Positions 32,421-43,849 of a stretch of 64,000 nt of DNA are shown here, piece after piece. The stretch spans positions 3,410,001 to 3,474,000 of the forward strand of contig OY987250.1 of the NCBI GenBank assembly GCA_963920765.1, written 5' to 3'. Positions within the stretch are counted from its first letter, which is position 1, and every line of letters begins with the position of its first letter. A model generated the notes under the pieces. It saw only the letters and a program-made list of their open reading frames with translations, searched no databases and was not told the DNA's origin. This DNA comes from Ulota crispa (Eukaryota > Streptophyta > Bryopsida > Orthotrichales > Orthotrichaceae). A program made the translations under genes and the position numbers.

Positions 32421-35400
32421 ATGGGCCGAGAATTCGTAAAATCGCCAGAGATGGGAAGTGACGGGATCGACATGATTTGTGAGCGCCTCTCGCGCCAGCC
32501 GGATCTCTATTTGCCGCACGCGCTCGCCACGCGGGCTGAGCCCGTCACTCAAATCGAGCGCAAGGATCACCTTGCCAACCTTCTTCGTCGAGACGCTGCA
32601 GTCTTTTTAGGTCAGATTTCTCTCCACCAAACCCTACTCTGCCTTTTCTCGCTTCAAATTTCCTATTAAAATACACGTTTTCAACCCTTTTTTCTTTCGA
32701 ATTGAGCGTCATGGCCATCTCGCCAGCCTGACTCTTCGCTGTTTTTTTAGGTTAACTTTTCTCTCACTAAACCCTACCGTCCCTTTTTGGCTTCAATTTC
32801 TTATAAAAATATGTGTTTGCAACCTTTTTTTCTTTCGAATTGAGCGTCATGGCCATCTCGCCAACCTGAGTCTTCTCTGTTTTTTTTAGGTTATGTTTGC
32901 TTCCACCAAACCCTAGAGCCACTTTTCGTGTAAAGCTTTAATTTTTCTGTGTTTTGAGCTCCCACGTTGGCAACTTTGTAAAGCACCTTGAATAAAACAA
33001 TGCAAACATAAGCTCAAGATTAGGAAATAGTATTTCAAAACTTAGAATGGAATTATTAAGTGCAAGCCGAGAATTCAACACGCAATGTTATCTCCGTTTG
33101 ACTTTATGACCACACAATACTTGAACAATATTATATGTTTTGTAGTAGAAGGCAGACTAGTCTACAATTTGCATAATCTGCTAAAATTTAAATGTATCCA
33201 GCTGATAAAGTGTAAGGTAGGAGCACCCATAAGCGTCAGTTTTAGGGTTTTGAACATGATGAGTACTAATAAACAGCTAGCAAATTATAGGACCCTATTA
33301 GGAACAAAAAAATAATGAGTTTGCACTTTTGAATGTATTTTTTGGATACTGTTAGAATAAGTTGTGAATTTTTAAAGAGCCAACTGCAATTGCACCGATA
33401 ACCAACACTAAGGTTTGATGTTCACATTTGTACATCCTTGTAATTACATCTATTCATTTCCACAGATTTTCCAAGATTTCAGAGGTGACAGTTATGGGGT
33501 TCCACAGATTTTCCAAGATTTCAGAGGTGACAGTTATGGGGACACTGACGCTTATGGGTGTTCCTATCTTAGTACTCCCTCTGTCCCTCTAAAAAGCTCC
33601 AAATCAGACACATTTATCTCTACCGCTAAAAAGCTCGATTTTGCTAATTTCAAACGCTGAGAAAGCGTTTGCCATGTTCAATGATCTCATGGGGCAAGTT
33701 AAGCGATTAGGGGCATTCCTCTCCTAGTAAGTTTGGCCTTGTCCCATATGAGGTACCATTATTGCTACTAATCTGTAAATCCTCAATAATGAGGAGTTGG
33801 CAACATGCACAAATATGGTACCTTTTGCATGGAATTTGGGTGCCCAAACGGTGACATCAAAGTTGGTTGGAGATTTTGCATGATAGATGGTACATTGATT
33901 CTAAAATACATGTGCCACTAGCACAAAGACTAAAAACACAGTTAATCCTTTGCAAGGAAGCTTTTTGGACGTTTTTAGAGGGACAGAGGAAGTTGCCACT
34001 GAACGTATAAAAATACAAGTTTTACTTCTTTTATAAAGTTTGTAAATATACACTAACAAAGTTTTGATTCGTAATTCTAGATTATTTGTATGAATTATGT
34101 TGAATACGCCATGCCTTTGGATTATCTTTGGACAAGCCTGACCACAGGGGTTTGAGCTTTTTTTCTTATTTTTCTCATTTTTTTAATGGCAGAACGCTAC
34201 GGAAAGAGTTTGAATTCCGTTGAGTTGCAAGAGTTTGAGATTCTCCAAGACGATTACGAAGTGAACTGGCATTTGAAGAGCTTGAAAAATGCTATGAATC
34301 CGAGCGCCGAGAATCAGCGGTCACGAGCTGCAACTGTGCAGAACCGGAGGTTGGCTTACATGAATCGATTAGTTCAGGACGGCCAATACTTCTCTGAAGA
34401 CTCCATGCGGATGCGGTCTCCGCTGTTGCATTTTGAGCACGTTGGTCAATTCCAAGTAAGACGACCTTACCAAATCCTAAAACCCTAGAGGCTTAATCAA
34501 CTCTAGTGTTTGAAACATCTATTAAGGTAGGAGGCTCATGAATGGACCATGTAAGGGCTGAAACTGAATTTTGGGGAGGTGAAACTTCTTGAAATATTTT
34601 TCAGTAAATTTTCCTTGAAAGACAAGAGGAATTGGCATCTAACCTAAGTCATTTCATAGTTTTTGGAGCTTTGTGGAATTAGTTATGAAATTTTGAAGTT
34701 GAAATGGCATAGGGCTCTGAAATGGTGCACCTCCTCACATGTACATTACCTGTACATTGTTGAAGGGCTATGAAAAACAACATGTTCAAAAAGAGTACAT
34801 TTGAGGAGGTGCACCATTTTAGAGCCTGCACGCTTTTAGATAATCCTACCTTATTGACAGCTTCAAGCTGTTTCAATGCAAAAAGCCGATATTGGAAAGA
34901 ATTTGGTGAGGTTGCTCTACTAAGTCAGATTTGACGTTATTTGCAATCTACAAGAATTTTGAGAACAGGAGTGTGTGAGAACTTGATTAGTTGACTTTGG
35001 AAAATGAGTTTATAGGTTTAAGGACATTTCAATCCCATTATCTTAGATTTAATTCAAGGGAAAATTTCATGGATACCCTTAAAGTTTGCAATATTTACAT
35101 GGGTACCCCTGCTTTTCCAGAAATTGCATAAATACCCTTGGACCAAAAAATTTAGGCATTTGTTTTGTTGTTGTGCATGCCATTTCCCTTCTTCCTTTGT
35201 GCACATGTTGTTGCTTCTTTTTTGTTTCATTACATTCCCTTCTTCAACATTGGTCATGAAGGAAGTAGGAGCACAACAAATAAATGCCTAAAAATTATGG
35301 TCCAAGGGTATTTGGGCAATTTCTGAAAAAGCAGGGGTATCTATACAAATACGGCTAACTTCAGGGTATCCATAAAAATTTCTCTTGTATTTATACATCA

Positions 35401-37006
35401 ACTTTATAAAAAAAATTCTGTGTTATGTTTTACAAAGGGTCATTGCAAGTAGTAAAACTGATGAACTTGGTTCTGATGAATGTTTTTTGGGCATATTCAG
35501 GATCCAGCCATTCGAGATCCTGGAGTGAGACCAGGGGAGCGATTCTCAGACACTTTGATTCGACGCTCTGAAGAGGATTACATACAACAAAGGTTAAGGG
35601 AAGAGAGATTGGCAGCAGGAATACCAGTTGAGGAGGAGACTGCTGAAGGTCGGGCCCAGGAGCACGAGGAATCTGAATTTGAGGAGGAATATGTAAATTT
35701 TCTTTGCCCTAGTAACGAAAACCTTTTTAAATGTTTCATTTTCTGTTTATTTTGTATTCTTTCCTTCAAATTATATTTTGTATACTTTTTCCCGTTCCGG
35801 GTTTCTGCCGTATCATGATAGTGCAGTGCCCTTTCAGTGTGGGTAGCAACAACTGCAATTGCCTACAAATACTTGATTGAGTATAAATGCTTGAATACCC
35901 GAGTGCGTCTGTGTCAAAGAAAGGGAAAATTTCATGGATACCCCTGAAGTTTGCAATACATACATAAATACCCTTGCTTTTTCAGAAATTACACAAACAC
36001 ATAATTTTTAGGCATTTATTTGTTGTGCTTGTACTTTCTTCATGACCAATGTTGACAAAGGGAATGTAATGACACAAAAAAGAAGCAACGGGCTCTCGAA
36101 AGAAGAGAATTGGCATGCACAACAAATAAATGCCTGAAACTTTTGGTCCAAGGGTATTTGTGCATTTTCTGAAAAAGCAAGGGTATCTATGAAAAGAATG
36201 CAAACTTCAGGGGTATCCATAAAATTTTCCCTTTTATTTATCAATTTGGGAGGGTTTCTTTTTTTTCTTTTCTCTTTTTCTGACTGTCATTTATGTGTAA
36301 GGTAGAAGCACCCATAAGCGTCAGTGTCCCCATAACCGTCACTTCTGAAATCTTGGAAAATCTGTGGAAGAGAATAGATGTAATGACAAGAATGTACAAC
36401 ATGTGAACATGAATTCTTAAAAGTTGTTATGGGTGCAATGGCAGTTTGCTCTTTAAAAATTCACAACTTATTCTCGCAATATCTAAATAATACATTTGAA
36501 AGTGCAAACTTATTTTTTTCCTGATCCTAATACGATCCTATAATTTTGCTAGTTGTTTATTGATAGTCATCATGTTGAAAACCCTTAGTTTGACGTTTAT
36601 GGGTGCTCCTACCTTACTCGCTTCACAGGATACAGAATCTGAAGACGAGGAACACACGCCACAAGCAACGCACAACACTACTGATTCAACAGCAAGCCAT
36701 CCCAGAGACACTCACGGTGAAGTCTCCGAAGGTGGGAGGCCGGTGCACCTTTCTGAAGAAGAGCAGTCTCCAGCCTCGGAGGACAATGCACAACAAGAGA
36801 CAACCTCAAATGCCCGGTACCTTTCTCCTGCAGAACTAGCTGACAAGATGGATGACCTCACTCGGGTGATGCAGGAGAAGTTCCTCTCAGGCATGGACAC
36901 TGAGCACGTGGACTATGCACGGATTGACAATGATGCAGCACTTGACGATGATTGGATGCCAGAAATTACAAGAGACGCCGAGGACAAGTACTTTGAGGAA
37001 GATTGA
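32421..37006 (+). CDS. CCDC97-like (DUF2052) nuclear protein
   Basis: Four exons: 32421-32610, 34193-34455, 35501-35692, 36629-37006; 1023 nt, 340 residues. Splice phases agree at every join (1, 0, 0). The sequence fits the CCDC97/DUF2052 family: an N-terminal helical part joining as VFLERYGKSL, a middle segment with the YMNRLVQDGQYFSEDSMRMR motif and FEHVGQF, a charged segment (DYIQQRLREER), an acidic Ser/Glu-rich stretch, and an acidic end (DYARIDNDAALDDDW, then DKYFEED). The family is conserved from animals to plants and is thought to act in the nucleus near the U2 snRNP/SF3b splicing machinery; that role is family knowledge I recall and is not shown here. The ATG at 32421 is the first in frame with good context. 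All three introns carry MITEs or tandem repeats. Confidence 0.85.
32601..32940 (+). repeat. ~140-bp tandem repeat over the exon 1 donor
   Basis: Two full units and a partial third of period 139-140 bp, each opening with TTTTTAGGT (32605, 32745, 32884) followed by CCACTAAACCCTA-like sequence. Units one and two share GAATTGAGCGTCATGGCCAT. Each unit repeats the context of the exon 1 splice donor. Confidence 0.8.
33215..33569. mobile_element. family B MITE with a 41-bp internal duplication
   Basis: AGGTAGGAGCACCCATAAGC to GGGTGTTCCTATCT, TA on both sides. Longer than its relatives because TTCCACAGATTTTCCAAGAT plus the next 21 bases is repeated in tandem (about 33459-33540). In CCDC97-like intron 1. 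Confidence 0.8.
33575..33992. mobile_element. Stowaway-type MITE
   Basis: CTCCCTCTGTCCCTCTAAAA on the left and the inverse TTTTTAGAGGGACAGAGGAAG on the right. These are classic plant Stowaway (Tc1/mariner) termini. The left side is preceded by TA. It lies five bases from the B element, in CCDC97-like intron 1. Confidence 0.8.
34525..34851 (+). mobile_element. family C MITE in CCDC97-like intron 2
   Basis: AGGTAGGAGGCTCATGAATG at the left, AATCCTACCT at the right, TA on both sides. An inner hairpin pairs AAATGGTGCACCTCCTCA with its inverse around 34718-34822. The minus-strand open frame here belongs to the element. Confidence 0.8.
35058..35386. mobile_element. family D foldback element in CCDC97-like intron 2
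   Basis: GGGAAAATTTCATGGATACC on the left; arms paired as in other D copies; right end slightly worn (AAAAATTTCTC). Confidence 0.75.
35923..36231. mobile_element. family D foldback element in CCDC97-like intron 3
   Basis: GGGAAAATTTCATGGATACC to GGTATCCATAAAATTTTCCC with paired inner arms. About 70 bp separate it from the next MITE. Confidence 0.8.
36300..36614. mobile_element. family B MITE abutting the exon 4 acceptor
   Basis: AGGTAGAAGCACCCATAAGC to TTTATGGGTGCTCCTACCT, TA at 36298-36299 and 36615-36616. Only 14 bases separate the element from exon 4 at 36629, so the branch point and most of the pyrimidine tract must be element-derived. Confidence 0.8.
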
Positions 37007-38149
37007 AGGTTTTTTTTAGCATCCTTTGCTATGTCTGTCTCCCCACGAGAGTTTGTATTTTTAGCTGCATATCCTCAGCTTGGTCAGATGTGCTAGAATC
37101 TCTCTCTCAAGGTGTGGGAATGCTGAGGTGTTGAGCTCCTCAGGAAGAGGTAGATCTTACCACATCCTAAACCCTAAACCCTAAAAACATAAAACCCTAA
37201 ATCCTAGTCCTAAACCCTGAAGCCCTGAACCAGTGGAGCGTATTCCTCATTTCTCTTTTTATACTTATAGTGTACCTCTTTGGTAAAGTTTTGGAGTAAG
37301 ACTTGGGCTTAGTAGCTTGGTTTGTGGGATCCAACTGCTGTATATTCTTAGTACTCATTCAGGACAATTTAGGGATTTTTTTAGTGACAGTGAACTTGTA
37401 CATTAGTGGTTGTCTGAACATTTCGTCTAACACCCTTTTAGATTCCTGTCATGCATAGTTTCTTCAAGTATGTAGTTTATTACGGGTATCCTATGTTCAC
37501 TCGAAAAATGACTGCTTTTTCTAGTCTAGGGCCGGTGTTGCACAACCCTAGTAGAATTTTTTGAGACTTTTACTGCTAAGAGGTACGTGGATATTTTTGT
37601 ATAATCTCAAGACAATCTGTTGATACTTTTGATAGAATTATGTTTCTACGCTTTTCTAGGCTGTGGAGAAGTAACTTCTTTGGTGAAGGGTTTTAGATTA
37701 TTTGTGTGCGGATGTTTTAAAACGAGGTTTTGTGAGTCTTCTTACATTGGATTTCACATGTTGACGCGCCTCACTACATCTTATCAGATCTTAGAATTTG
37801 GAAATAATAGCAGCTTTGCAGTAGCAGCAATTTTCCCTTTCCAAGATAAATATGTGAATAGCGGCTTCTTCGGACACGTTCTCGGGCGGTTCACACTAAG
37901 TCCAAGTCCTTGTTCCCACGTGAACTTGCCAGTTCAAATTTTATCCCATGTCTTGGCAACGTTTTGATGTCAAGAAGGTGGGACTTCTCTCAAGGTTTGG
38001 GTCAATCATTTTGCTTGGTCCAACTCTTAGCTCAAGTTGCATCAATATTTTTGCATAAAATATTCATGGTTGTTTTTAGTACTTCTTTTTGTCCTCAATA
38101 TCCCAACAAAGTTGGGATTTAGCATTGAGGTGGAACTTGGAGAGCTAGC
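37007..38149 (+). other. 3' flank of the CCDC97-like gene
   Basis: Contains a short run of CCCTAAA units (37165-37230), a plant telomere-like motif of a few imperfect copies. The open frames at 37620-37967 and 37910-38122 have no recognisable domain. Part is probably 3' UTR. Confidence 0.4.
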
Positions 38150-40165
38150 ATGTGGGATGGATTGTGAATTGTCCCTCATTCTCTTTGTTGACATCTCCTT
38201 TGTGCTTGGTGCTTCTTTTTGATATTCTCATATAAAATAGTTCTACCTCATTTGTTATGCCTAGCTTATCCAAAGGTCTTGACTATTTGGGCCTAGATCC
38301 CTCTTGAATGCTCTCTTGGAACTGTGTTACTCTATGGTATTTTAAGTTTGTGGATTTTGAAGTGGCTAAAGCATCATAGGATGTGGGTATCTACAAGATT
38401 CAAAGACACTTGTGGTTGGTCGCTTGAAGATTATAAAACTACACCACTAGTGGGTGCATAATACAAATATTGGACCCTACAAATTCTAATGTAAAGAGAC
38501 ATTTAGTTAGTATAAAACAAACCTTGTTGAATGAAATAAATGGTGTTAGTACTCTGTATTTCATTACATAATATCCCACTTTTATGATTGGATGACAAAC
38601 TATACTCTCATGTCTTTTATTGTTGTCATGGCCAACATTTGGTTCATCAATGTCAAGGTCTTCCCACATCATCAAAGGGTGTGCAAGATAGAGTAACACA
38701 AAAATCATTTGCCTTGAGTATGTCTTGCATATGTCATAACTCTATAGTATGATTTAATTCTATACAAAGAGGGTACTAGTCAAGGCCATTTTCTGGCAAA
38801 ATAAAATTACACTAGCAAAAAACTAACAAGTTTGGACCACTTTGGGCACATCCCTCCATTTATTACCAAATGGATTGTCAACAACTGTAATTTGGTGAAC
38901 AAAAATAATGTTCGTCATTGGTAATTGCTAACTTTTTGAGCACAAAAATTCATTACCATGCACAAGAATCATTCACATTGAGTATGTCTTAACATTAACA
39001 TTAAGATAAGAATCATGTCTTTATAAATTTTAGTGCCAAACAAAACTATAAATAATATTAGGCGGTTGTCTAGAAAATTTCTCCAAGGCACAAGAGTCAT
39101 CTACTGTGAATGTCTTAAATGAAACGAGTCATTTAGTGTGAGACTTGGTACAAGTTTGTACCTAGATCATACTAAGGACATGTAAGTATTCACCTTAAGA
39201 AATCAATGTTGAAATTCTATTATGATACACTATTTTACGTACCATGCTACACTATGAACACCATGAATGGAGAATCTATTGAGCTTGGAGGAGTCCTCAG
39301 AGAAAAACTCAGAAACCATGTGAGAGGCACTGTAGGATGGCCTTTACTTTTCAAACTTACATTTAGAAATCCAGTAGATATATGAAAGGGAAGTTGAAAT
39401 ATCTGTTGAGTCAAAATAAGTAATACTTGGTTTCTTTTCTTCATCATGAAATTAAATACTTTAGGACAAAATTCAAAGCAATAAAATGTGTAAAAATATA
39501 AATATATCCGGATACATATACACATATATGCGTATATGAGGTCCAATAAAATACCCTAACTAATCACGGAGTATCTCAAATTTTCAAAGCCTGACCTCTG
39601 AGCTATTGATTTGGTGAACATCCTTTACTAAGCTTGCTTTCCACTTCACATTTACCACTTATTAACCATCTACTTGTGACCACTTCACTCAAAAAGCTTC
39701 TTGATGATGGTGCCAAGGTACATAATTCAATAGAAGAAACTCATTTACTCTACGGCACAATAATTTGATGCTGCGATAAATCATGAATCACACTCAATTG
39801 AATGAAACGTTTACATACTGAACAGTTTACTTAAGTACATATATGTTCCACCAAGCCAAAACATCCAAGGAAATAATCTCAAAAAACATGTCAGCGCTCT
39901 GATTAATCCCAAGGACATGTATAAATCGCTTCACTGACCACACAAAACTGGTCACGCGGCATGAAAAGAAAAGAGTCATTCACAAAGCATTGTTTTCTGC
40001 AGGAAAGGGAAATGAGGAAACGTACCGCAATTATAGGACTGTCAGGACCAAACGCAGCCTCGCGTAAATGTAATGCTTGGCGAGCAAGCGGTCCTGCTTC
40101 ACTCTGTTGATTCACACATGGTGCAAGACCGTTGCCATGCTCTGAAGTCTTGTTAAAACCTGTCA
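38150..40165 (-). pseudogene. degenerate 3' half of a TPR gene
   Basis: Nucleotide resemblance to the intact TPR gene at 55294-61247: 38160-38290 matches its last exon (ATCTCCTTTGTGCTTGGTGC here, ATGTCTCCTCCGTGCTCGGT there); 39700-39790 matches its last intron; 39990-40165 matches exon 9, still coding PLARQALHLREAAFGPDSP. The last exon is broken and homology stops near 40165, so the gene cannot make a full protein. The part from 39662 on lies in the inverted-repeat arm. Confidence 0.75.
38470..39661 (+). repeat. direct repeat copy 1, left of the first arm
   Basis: About 90 percent identical by eye to 43850-45033, for example CACTTTTATGATTGGATGAC in both. Derived from the last intron of the TPR gene. 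Ends at CCACTTATT, where the inverted-repeat arm begins. Confidence 0.75.
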
Positions 40166-40929
40166 TAACATCCACGATCGACAATGGATTTCACAAACTG
40201 GCTAAGATCGGTGTTGACGATCAATCGATAGCGATTGGATCGAGGTCAAGGAGATCAATAGAAGTTGAAAACCACCGGATAATCGTTTCGTAACTCACCG
40301 TGTTCATATCTCGTTGCGATTGGATATGTGATGGCTTTTGCAGCCGTTTCACTACTACTGGAGGTAGTGCAGACGAGCTATCTTGGATTACCGAATCCTG
40401 CGATTGCAAGTCTTGATGATCAACTCACAGCTGTCAATTGTGCTTCGAACCGGCCGGAGAGTGGAAAATATTTACCACGGACTTTCGAACATCCTCCTAA
40501 ATTACACCGACAAAGAGTTCGTCCTCTGCGACAACTGGTTACGAAGTCCTTGAAATTGGCAAAACCGGAGGCATTACTACATGGCTGAGTACTCGCTAAG
40601 CTTAAAATCAAGAACTCAGGCAAACTAAAACTCAGGCAAATGTAAAGGAAACCTGAGTGCTGTTTATTAATTTGTTACTAAACACGTTCTTATGCACACG
40701 CACAACAATCTCCAATTCAATTAGTCCTTTACTTCTACGCGCTAATCCTACATCCGATGCTAGTGATGTATACTGCCTTCTACTAAAGATTCAAAAAAAC
40801 ACTGCTACACCATGAGTGCTCTGAGAGCCAGATATTTGAGCTTAGGCGTTCAACTACAAGCTAAGAATGCACTTCAAGTCCAGAAAACAGGTCTCCATAA
40901 CGCTGAGTTTGAATTCTCCACGGCGCCGA

Positions 40930-41442
40930 TCACGCTGCAGCTCCATCCTCGGGCATGTCCCGTACAGCCACTAGTTCTCCGTCATGGCCACCGATCTCGA
41001 TGCTGCGAGTCTTGGGAATCTTCTTCTCCTCTTTCGGCACCACCACCGTGAGCACTCCGTTCTCCACCTTCGCTGCAATGCGATCCAGCTTCGCGTTCTC
41101 CGGGAGCCTGAACTTGCGCAAGAACTGCCCGCTGCTGCGTTCCACGCGATGCCAGGTATCCGCCTTCTGCACCTCTTCCTTCTTGCGCTGCCCGCTGATG
41201 CTCAACGTCCTCTCATTCTCGATCTGCACTTGCACTTCCTCCTTCTTCAACCCTGGCAGGTCGGCCTTGAACACGTGCTCCGTAGGCGTCTCTTTCCAAT
41301 CCACATTGGTGCTCGCCACGGCATGAGCGTCGCGTACGAAAGAACTGGCAGGAGTGTTGTCAAACAAGGACACCACCATCTCAAACGGGTCACTGGCGTC
41401 CGAGAAGTGATTCCGGCGACCGAGGAACGATGAGAGAGCCAT
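40930..41442 (-). CDS. class I cytosolic small heat-shock protein (HSP20), copy 1
   Basis: ATP-independent chaperone of 170 residues that holds unfolding proteins during stress. The start at 41442 (MALSSFLGRR) matches the usual opening of plant class I sHSPs; the in-frame TTG nine bases upstream is not a start. A short N-terminal arm is followed by the alpha-crystallin domain: VDWKETPTEHVFKADLPGLK (residues about 48-67), the consensus I region with FLRKFRLPENAKLD and VENGVLTVVVPK, then the IEIGG tail as the likely I-x-I contact. No signal peptide or organelle target. Intronless. The identical gene lies at 45606-46118 in the other arm, facing away. Heat-shock elements and a TATA box lie upstream. 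Confidence 0.95.
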   Translation of the reverse strand: MALSSFLGRRNHFSDASDPFEMVVSLFDNTPASSFVRDAHAVASTNVDWKETPTEHVFKADLPGLKKEEVQVQIENERTLSISGQRKKEEVQKADTWHRVERSSGQFLRKFRLPENAKLDRIAAKVENGVLTVVVPKEEKKIPKTRSIEIGGHDGELVAVRDMPEDGAAA

Positions 41443-41647
41443 TATCGACAATGAGAGAGCTGATTGAATGCACGCCTAGAGCCAAAATAAATCAGACACT
41501 GCCTACACAAGCGACTGCGATACAATGCTACTCGGAATCGAGCGACCTATTAGCAAGACTCTGAAAGATATGTAGCGAATTGGAAGCTTGTCACAGCTGA
41601 GATTATTCTGCAATTGTGTTGTGGAGAAATTGGAGCGCATGCCGTTC

Positions 41648-41772
41648 TTTATAGCGGACACCATCTTGGTGGCAGAAGAGACGAGAAGGAGATGAAGCCT
41701 CTGGAACCTTCACTGACCATCGGACAGAGGTGCCGACCTCCGACACCATGCAACCCTGGCTCTAGAACATTC
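41648..41772 (-). promoter_or_regulatory. heat-shock promoter of HSP20 copy 1
   Basis: On the minus strand, TATAAA at 41653-41648, a four-module heat-shock element (GAAGGTTCCAGAGGCTTC) at 41711-41694 and a second, weaker one (GAATGTTCTAGAG) at 41772-41760. Mirror image of the elements at 45276-45400. Spacing to the ATG is about 205 bp. Confidence 0.75.
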
Positions 41773-42029
41773 TCTGACCTTCAGTCGGTACTGTCGACCT
41801 ATTGCCTAATGCCACCTGTCTGTCGACGGAACGGTACAGAGGGTTAGAGAAGCGCCTGGAAGTTTGAAGAGCCTTGATTATGCTTCCATGAATCTTCACG
41901 TCAAGCTCGCCGGTAAACTCCCTCCGTTATATCACGCTCTCAAATCCAAGTTATGAGCTGATTCGCAGGGTTCTTAATATGCCGACAATATACCAGGTAG
42001 AGTAGTAGGGAGGGTGATCTCTATTCCTT

Positions 42030-43260
42030 TACAGTGGAGGAAGTGCCAGATAATGGTCTTCTTGTATTTCCCCAAAAACAGAGGGTAATTCATTCACTCT
42101 CTTTACCTCTTTACTACTCAGATGTGAAAAATATAATTCATAGGAGACGTAGCAAAAAAAGAATTACTCCTCCCACAAGCCCTTCCCATATAATTGAGTT
42201 GTCACCGTCTAATTTTGAATTGAGCACATAGTCTATTTGAAAAGCTAAGATAGGGGAAACTTTATAATTGACATTGGAGGTGTATACTATTGTTCCACCA
42301 TGCCTTACTTACCCACAAGCACAATTTTACACCTATAGGTAAGTAATTCTTTCTTTGCACTAATTTGCATCTATGAGTGTTGTATTCATTAATGCCATTG
42401 ATTTTGGCTAGCTATGTACATCTTCTTAGAAATTCAACATGCTTCAACTCAAACAAACATCTTGTAAATTGAGAGTAAATTGGTGATAGATTGTTGGTGT
42501 ACTCCGGGTGGCTTCAAGAGTTTTCTAATTTTGATTTTTACTCTCACTTTTCCTAATTTGATACAACTCAATTTTTAAAGCTTAAATGACCAACCAACCA
42601 CAACTCCACAAGTCCATAGTATAATATTATATATTTTTCTTGTATTTGGAATGCATCCACATCTTTACTACATTTGAGATCAACAAAGAACAAAGAAGTT
42701 AGAATATAGATCAATGCGGTTCTAGTGAGCTAGTCAAGATCCCAAATGAAAACTTTTTATTGGTAGCAAATGCCAATTATACAACAGCATACATACTTTG
42801 TACTATGGACGACTGATCGTTTAAGGGTTAATTACTCTTATCTTCCATTCAAATTTTATAAATAAAAATTAAGTAGTCAATTTTTCATTTAATGAGGAAT
42901 TGACTAGATGAGGAACGGTAATTGCGAAATTTTTGATTTTTGATTTTCATCATTGACCCTAATTGTGTTAGTCAAGTTCTTTGCAAACACTTGATTGAAC
43001 CAAAAGTACAAATTTGAATGTTTGAAATTATCCGCTACCCTTTCCCTCTTTTAGGCTTCATTTGATTTTCATAAGATTTTGGAAGATTCACTTATACTTT
43101 TCAGTAAAAAACTTTCCACATACAAGGTTTCATAATCCTCAAAACAATATGAAACTAGTGTCCATAAATCAATTACACATGAAGGGGTAAAAACCAGCTT
43201 GGCATCATGAGTAGTTTAGAAATTTGAATAGCTTCCCCTCTCTCCAATGTTCTCCATTTT
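42030..43260 (+). repeat. direct repeat copy 1, right of the first arm
   Basis: Diverged relative of 47395-49100: AATGGTCTTCTTGTATTTCC against AATGGTCTTCTACACTGTAT near the start, then TTTGCACTAATTTGCA and TTGGTGATAGATTGTTGGTG-type matches. Contains the G MITE. No gene recognised. Confidence 0.6.
42580..42832. mobile_element. family G MITE, left end worn
   Basis: Interior TTTTTCTTGTATTTGGAATG and end GTTTAAGGGTTAA match 25278-25522; the left terminus has decayed to AATGACCAACCAACC. Confidence 0.6.
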
Positions 43261-43281
43261 AGGCAAAGGTAAAGGTAGGTA

Positions 43282-43663
43282 AGGTAGAAGGCTCAAAAAC
43301 GGACCATCTAAGGGCTCATGGCTTTATGTGGATGGGAGGATTTTTAGTCCACTTTTTCAGACAAAGAGAAATAGATGAGGAATGTAACACAAGACACAAG
43401 TTGTTTCATAATTTTTGAAGCGTTTTTGAATTACTTATGAATTTTCAAAGTGCATGTGTCATGAGTCCCTATTTATGACCCTAAATCTTCCAAGAACCAT
43501 TCACTTGCAAGTTGTGAAAATAGTTCAAAAACCAAGGAGAATGATTGGCTCTTGCAATTAAAAACACCTTTTCTTTCATGCATTCAATGATTGTAAGAGG
43601 CTAATTTAAGAACCACCCACTACACCATTTCACTACAAGCTACCTAATTTGAGAATCCTACCT
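43282..43663 (+). mobile_element. family C MITE
   Basis: AGGTAGAAGGCTCAAAAACG to GAGAATCCTACCT, with TA on each side. Middle diverged from the copy at 34525. Confidence 0.65.
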
Positions 43664-43696
43664 TAGTAAGTGCACAAAACAATTAGTCACTACAAG

Positions 43697-43826
43697 GAAA
43701 CCATGGTTGAATCTACAAAAAAATTAACAAAAATTGTGACCTAATCTACCGTATATTGTAGATTAGGTCACAATTTCTGTCAACTTTTCAATATATTCAA
43801 CCATGGTTTCCTTTCTCCACTAGTGG
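43697..43826. mobile_element. family N CACTA-type foldback
   Basis: Begins CACTACAAGGAAACCATGG and ends with the inverse (CCATGGTTTCC, then CACTAGTG). Arms also share TTGTGACCTAATCTAC and its inverse around the centre at about 43756. CACTA at both ends suggests an En/Spm-type miniature element. Confidence 0.7.
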
Positions 43827-43849
43827 ACCAGACAAATTCTACTATGTAA

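Larger units (their letters stand above)
39662..41997 (-). repeat. left arm of a 2336-bp inverted repeat
   Basis: Each base x corresponds to 87048 minus x in the right arm (45051-47386). Every open frame on both strands recurs with the same translation and the same coordinate sum, and stretches compared directly (39841-39900, 40681-40740, 41461-41520, 41881-41940) are identical. Outer identity stops at 39661/47387; inner identity stops at 41998/45050, with a short related stretch beyond. Confidence 0.95.

Noticed and set aside
37165..37230. CCCTAAA repeats suggesting a telomere or interstitial telomere
   Set aside because: Only a few imperfect units, mixed with CCCTGAA variants, just after a gene. 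Similar short runs occur at 784 and 60840, so this is low-level sequence bias.
40955..41433. Long frames antisense to HSP20 (149 and 123 codons)
   Set aside because: They are shadows of a GC-rich coding exon and recur identically in the other arm only because the arms are identical.
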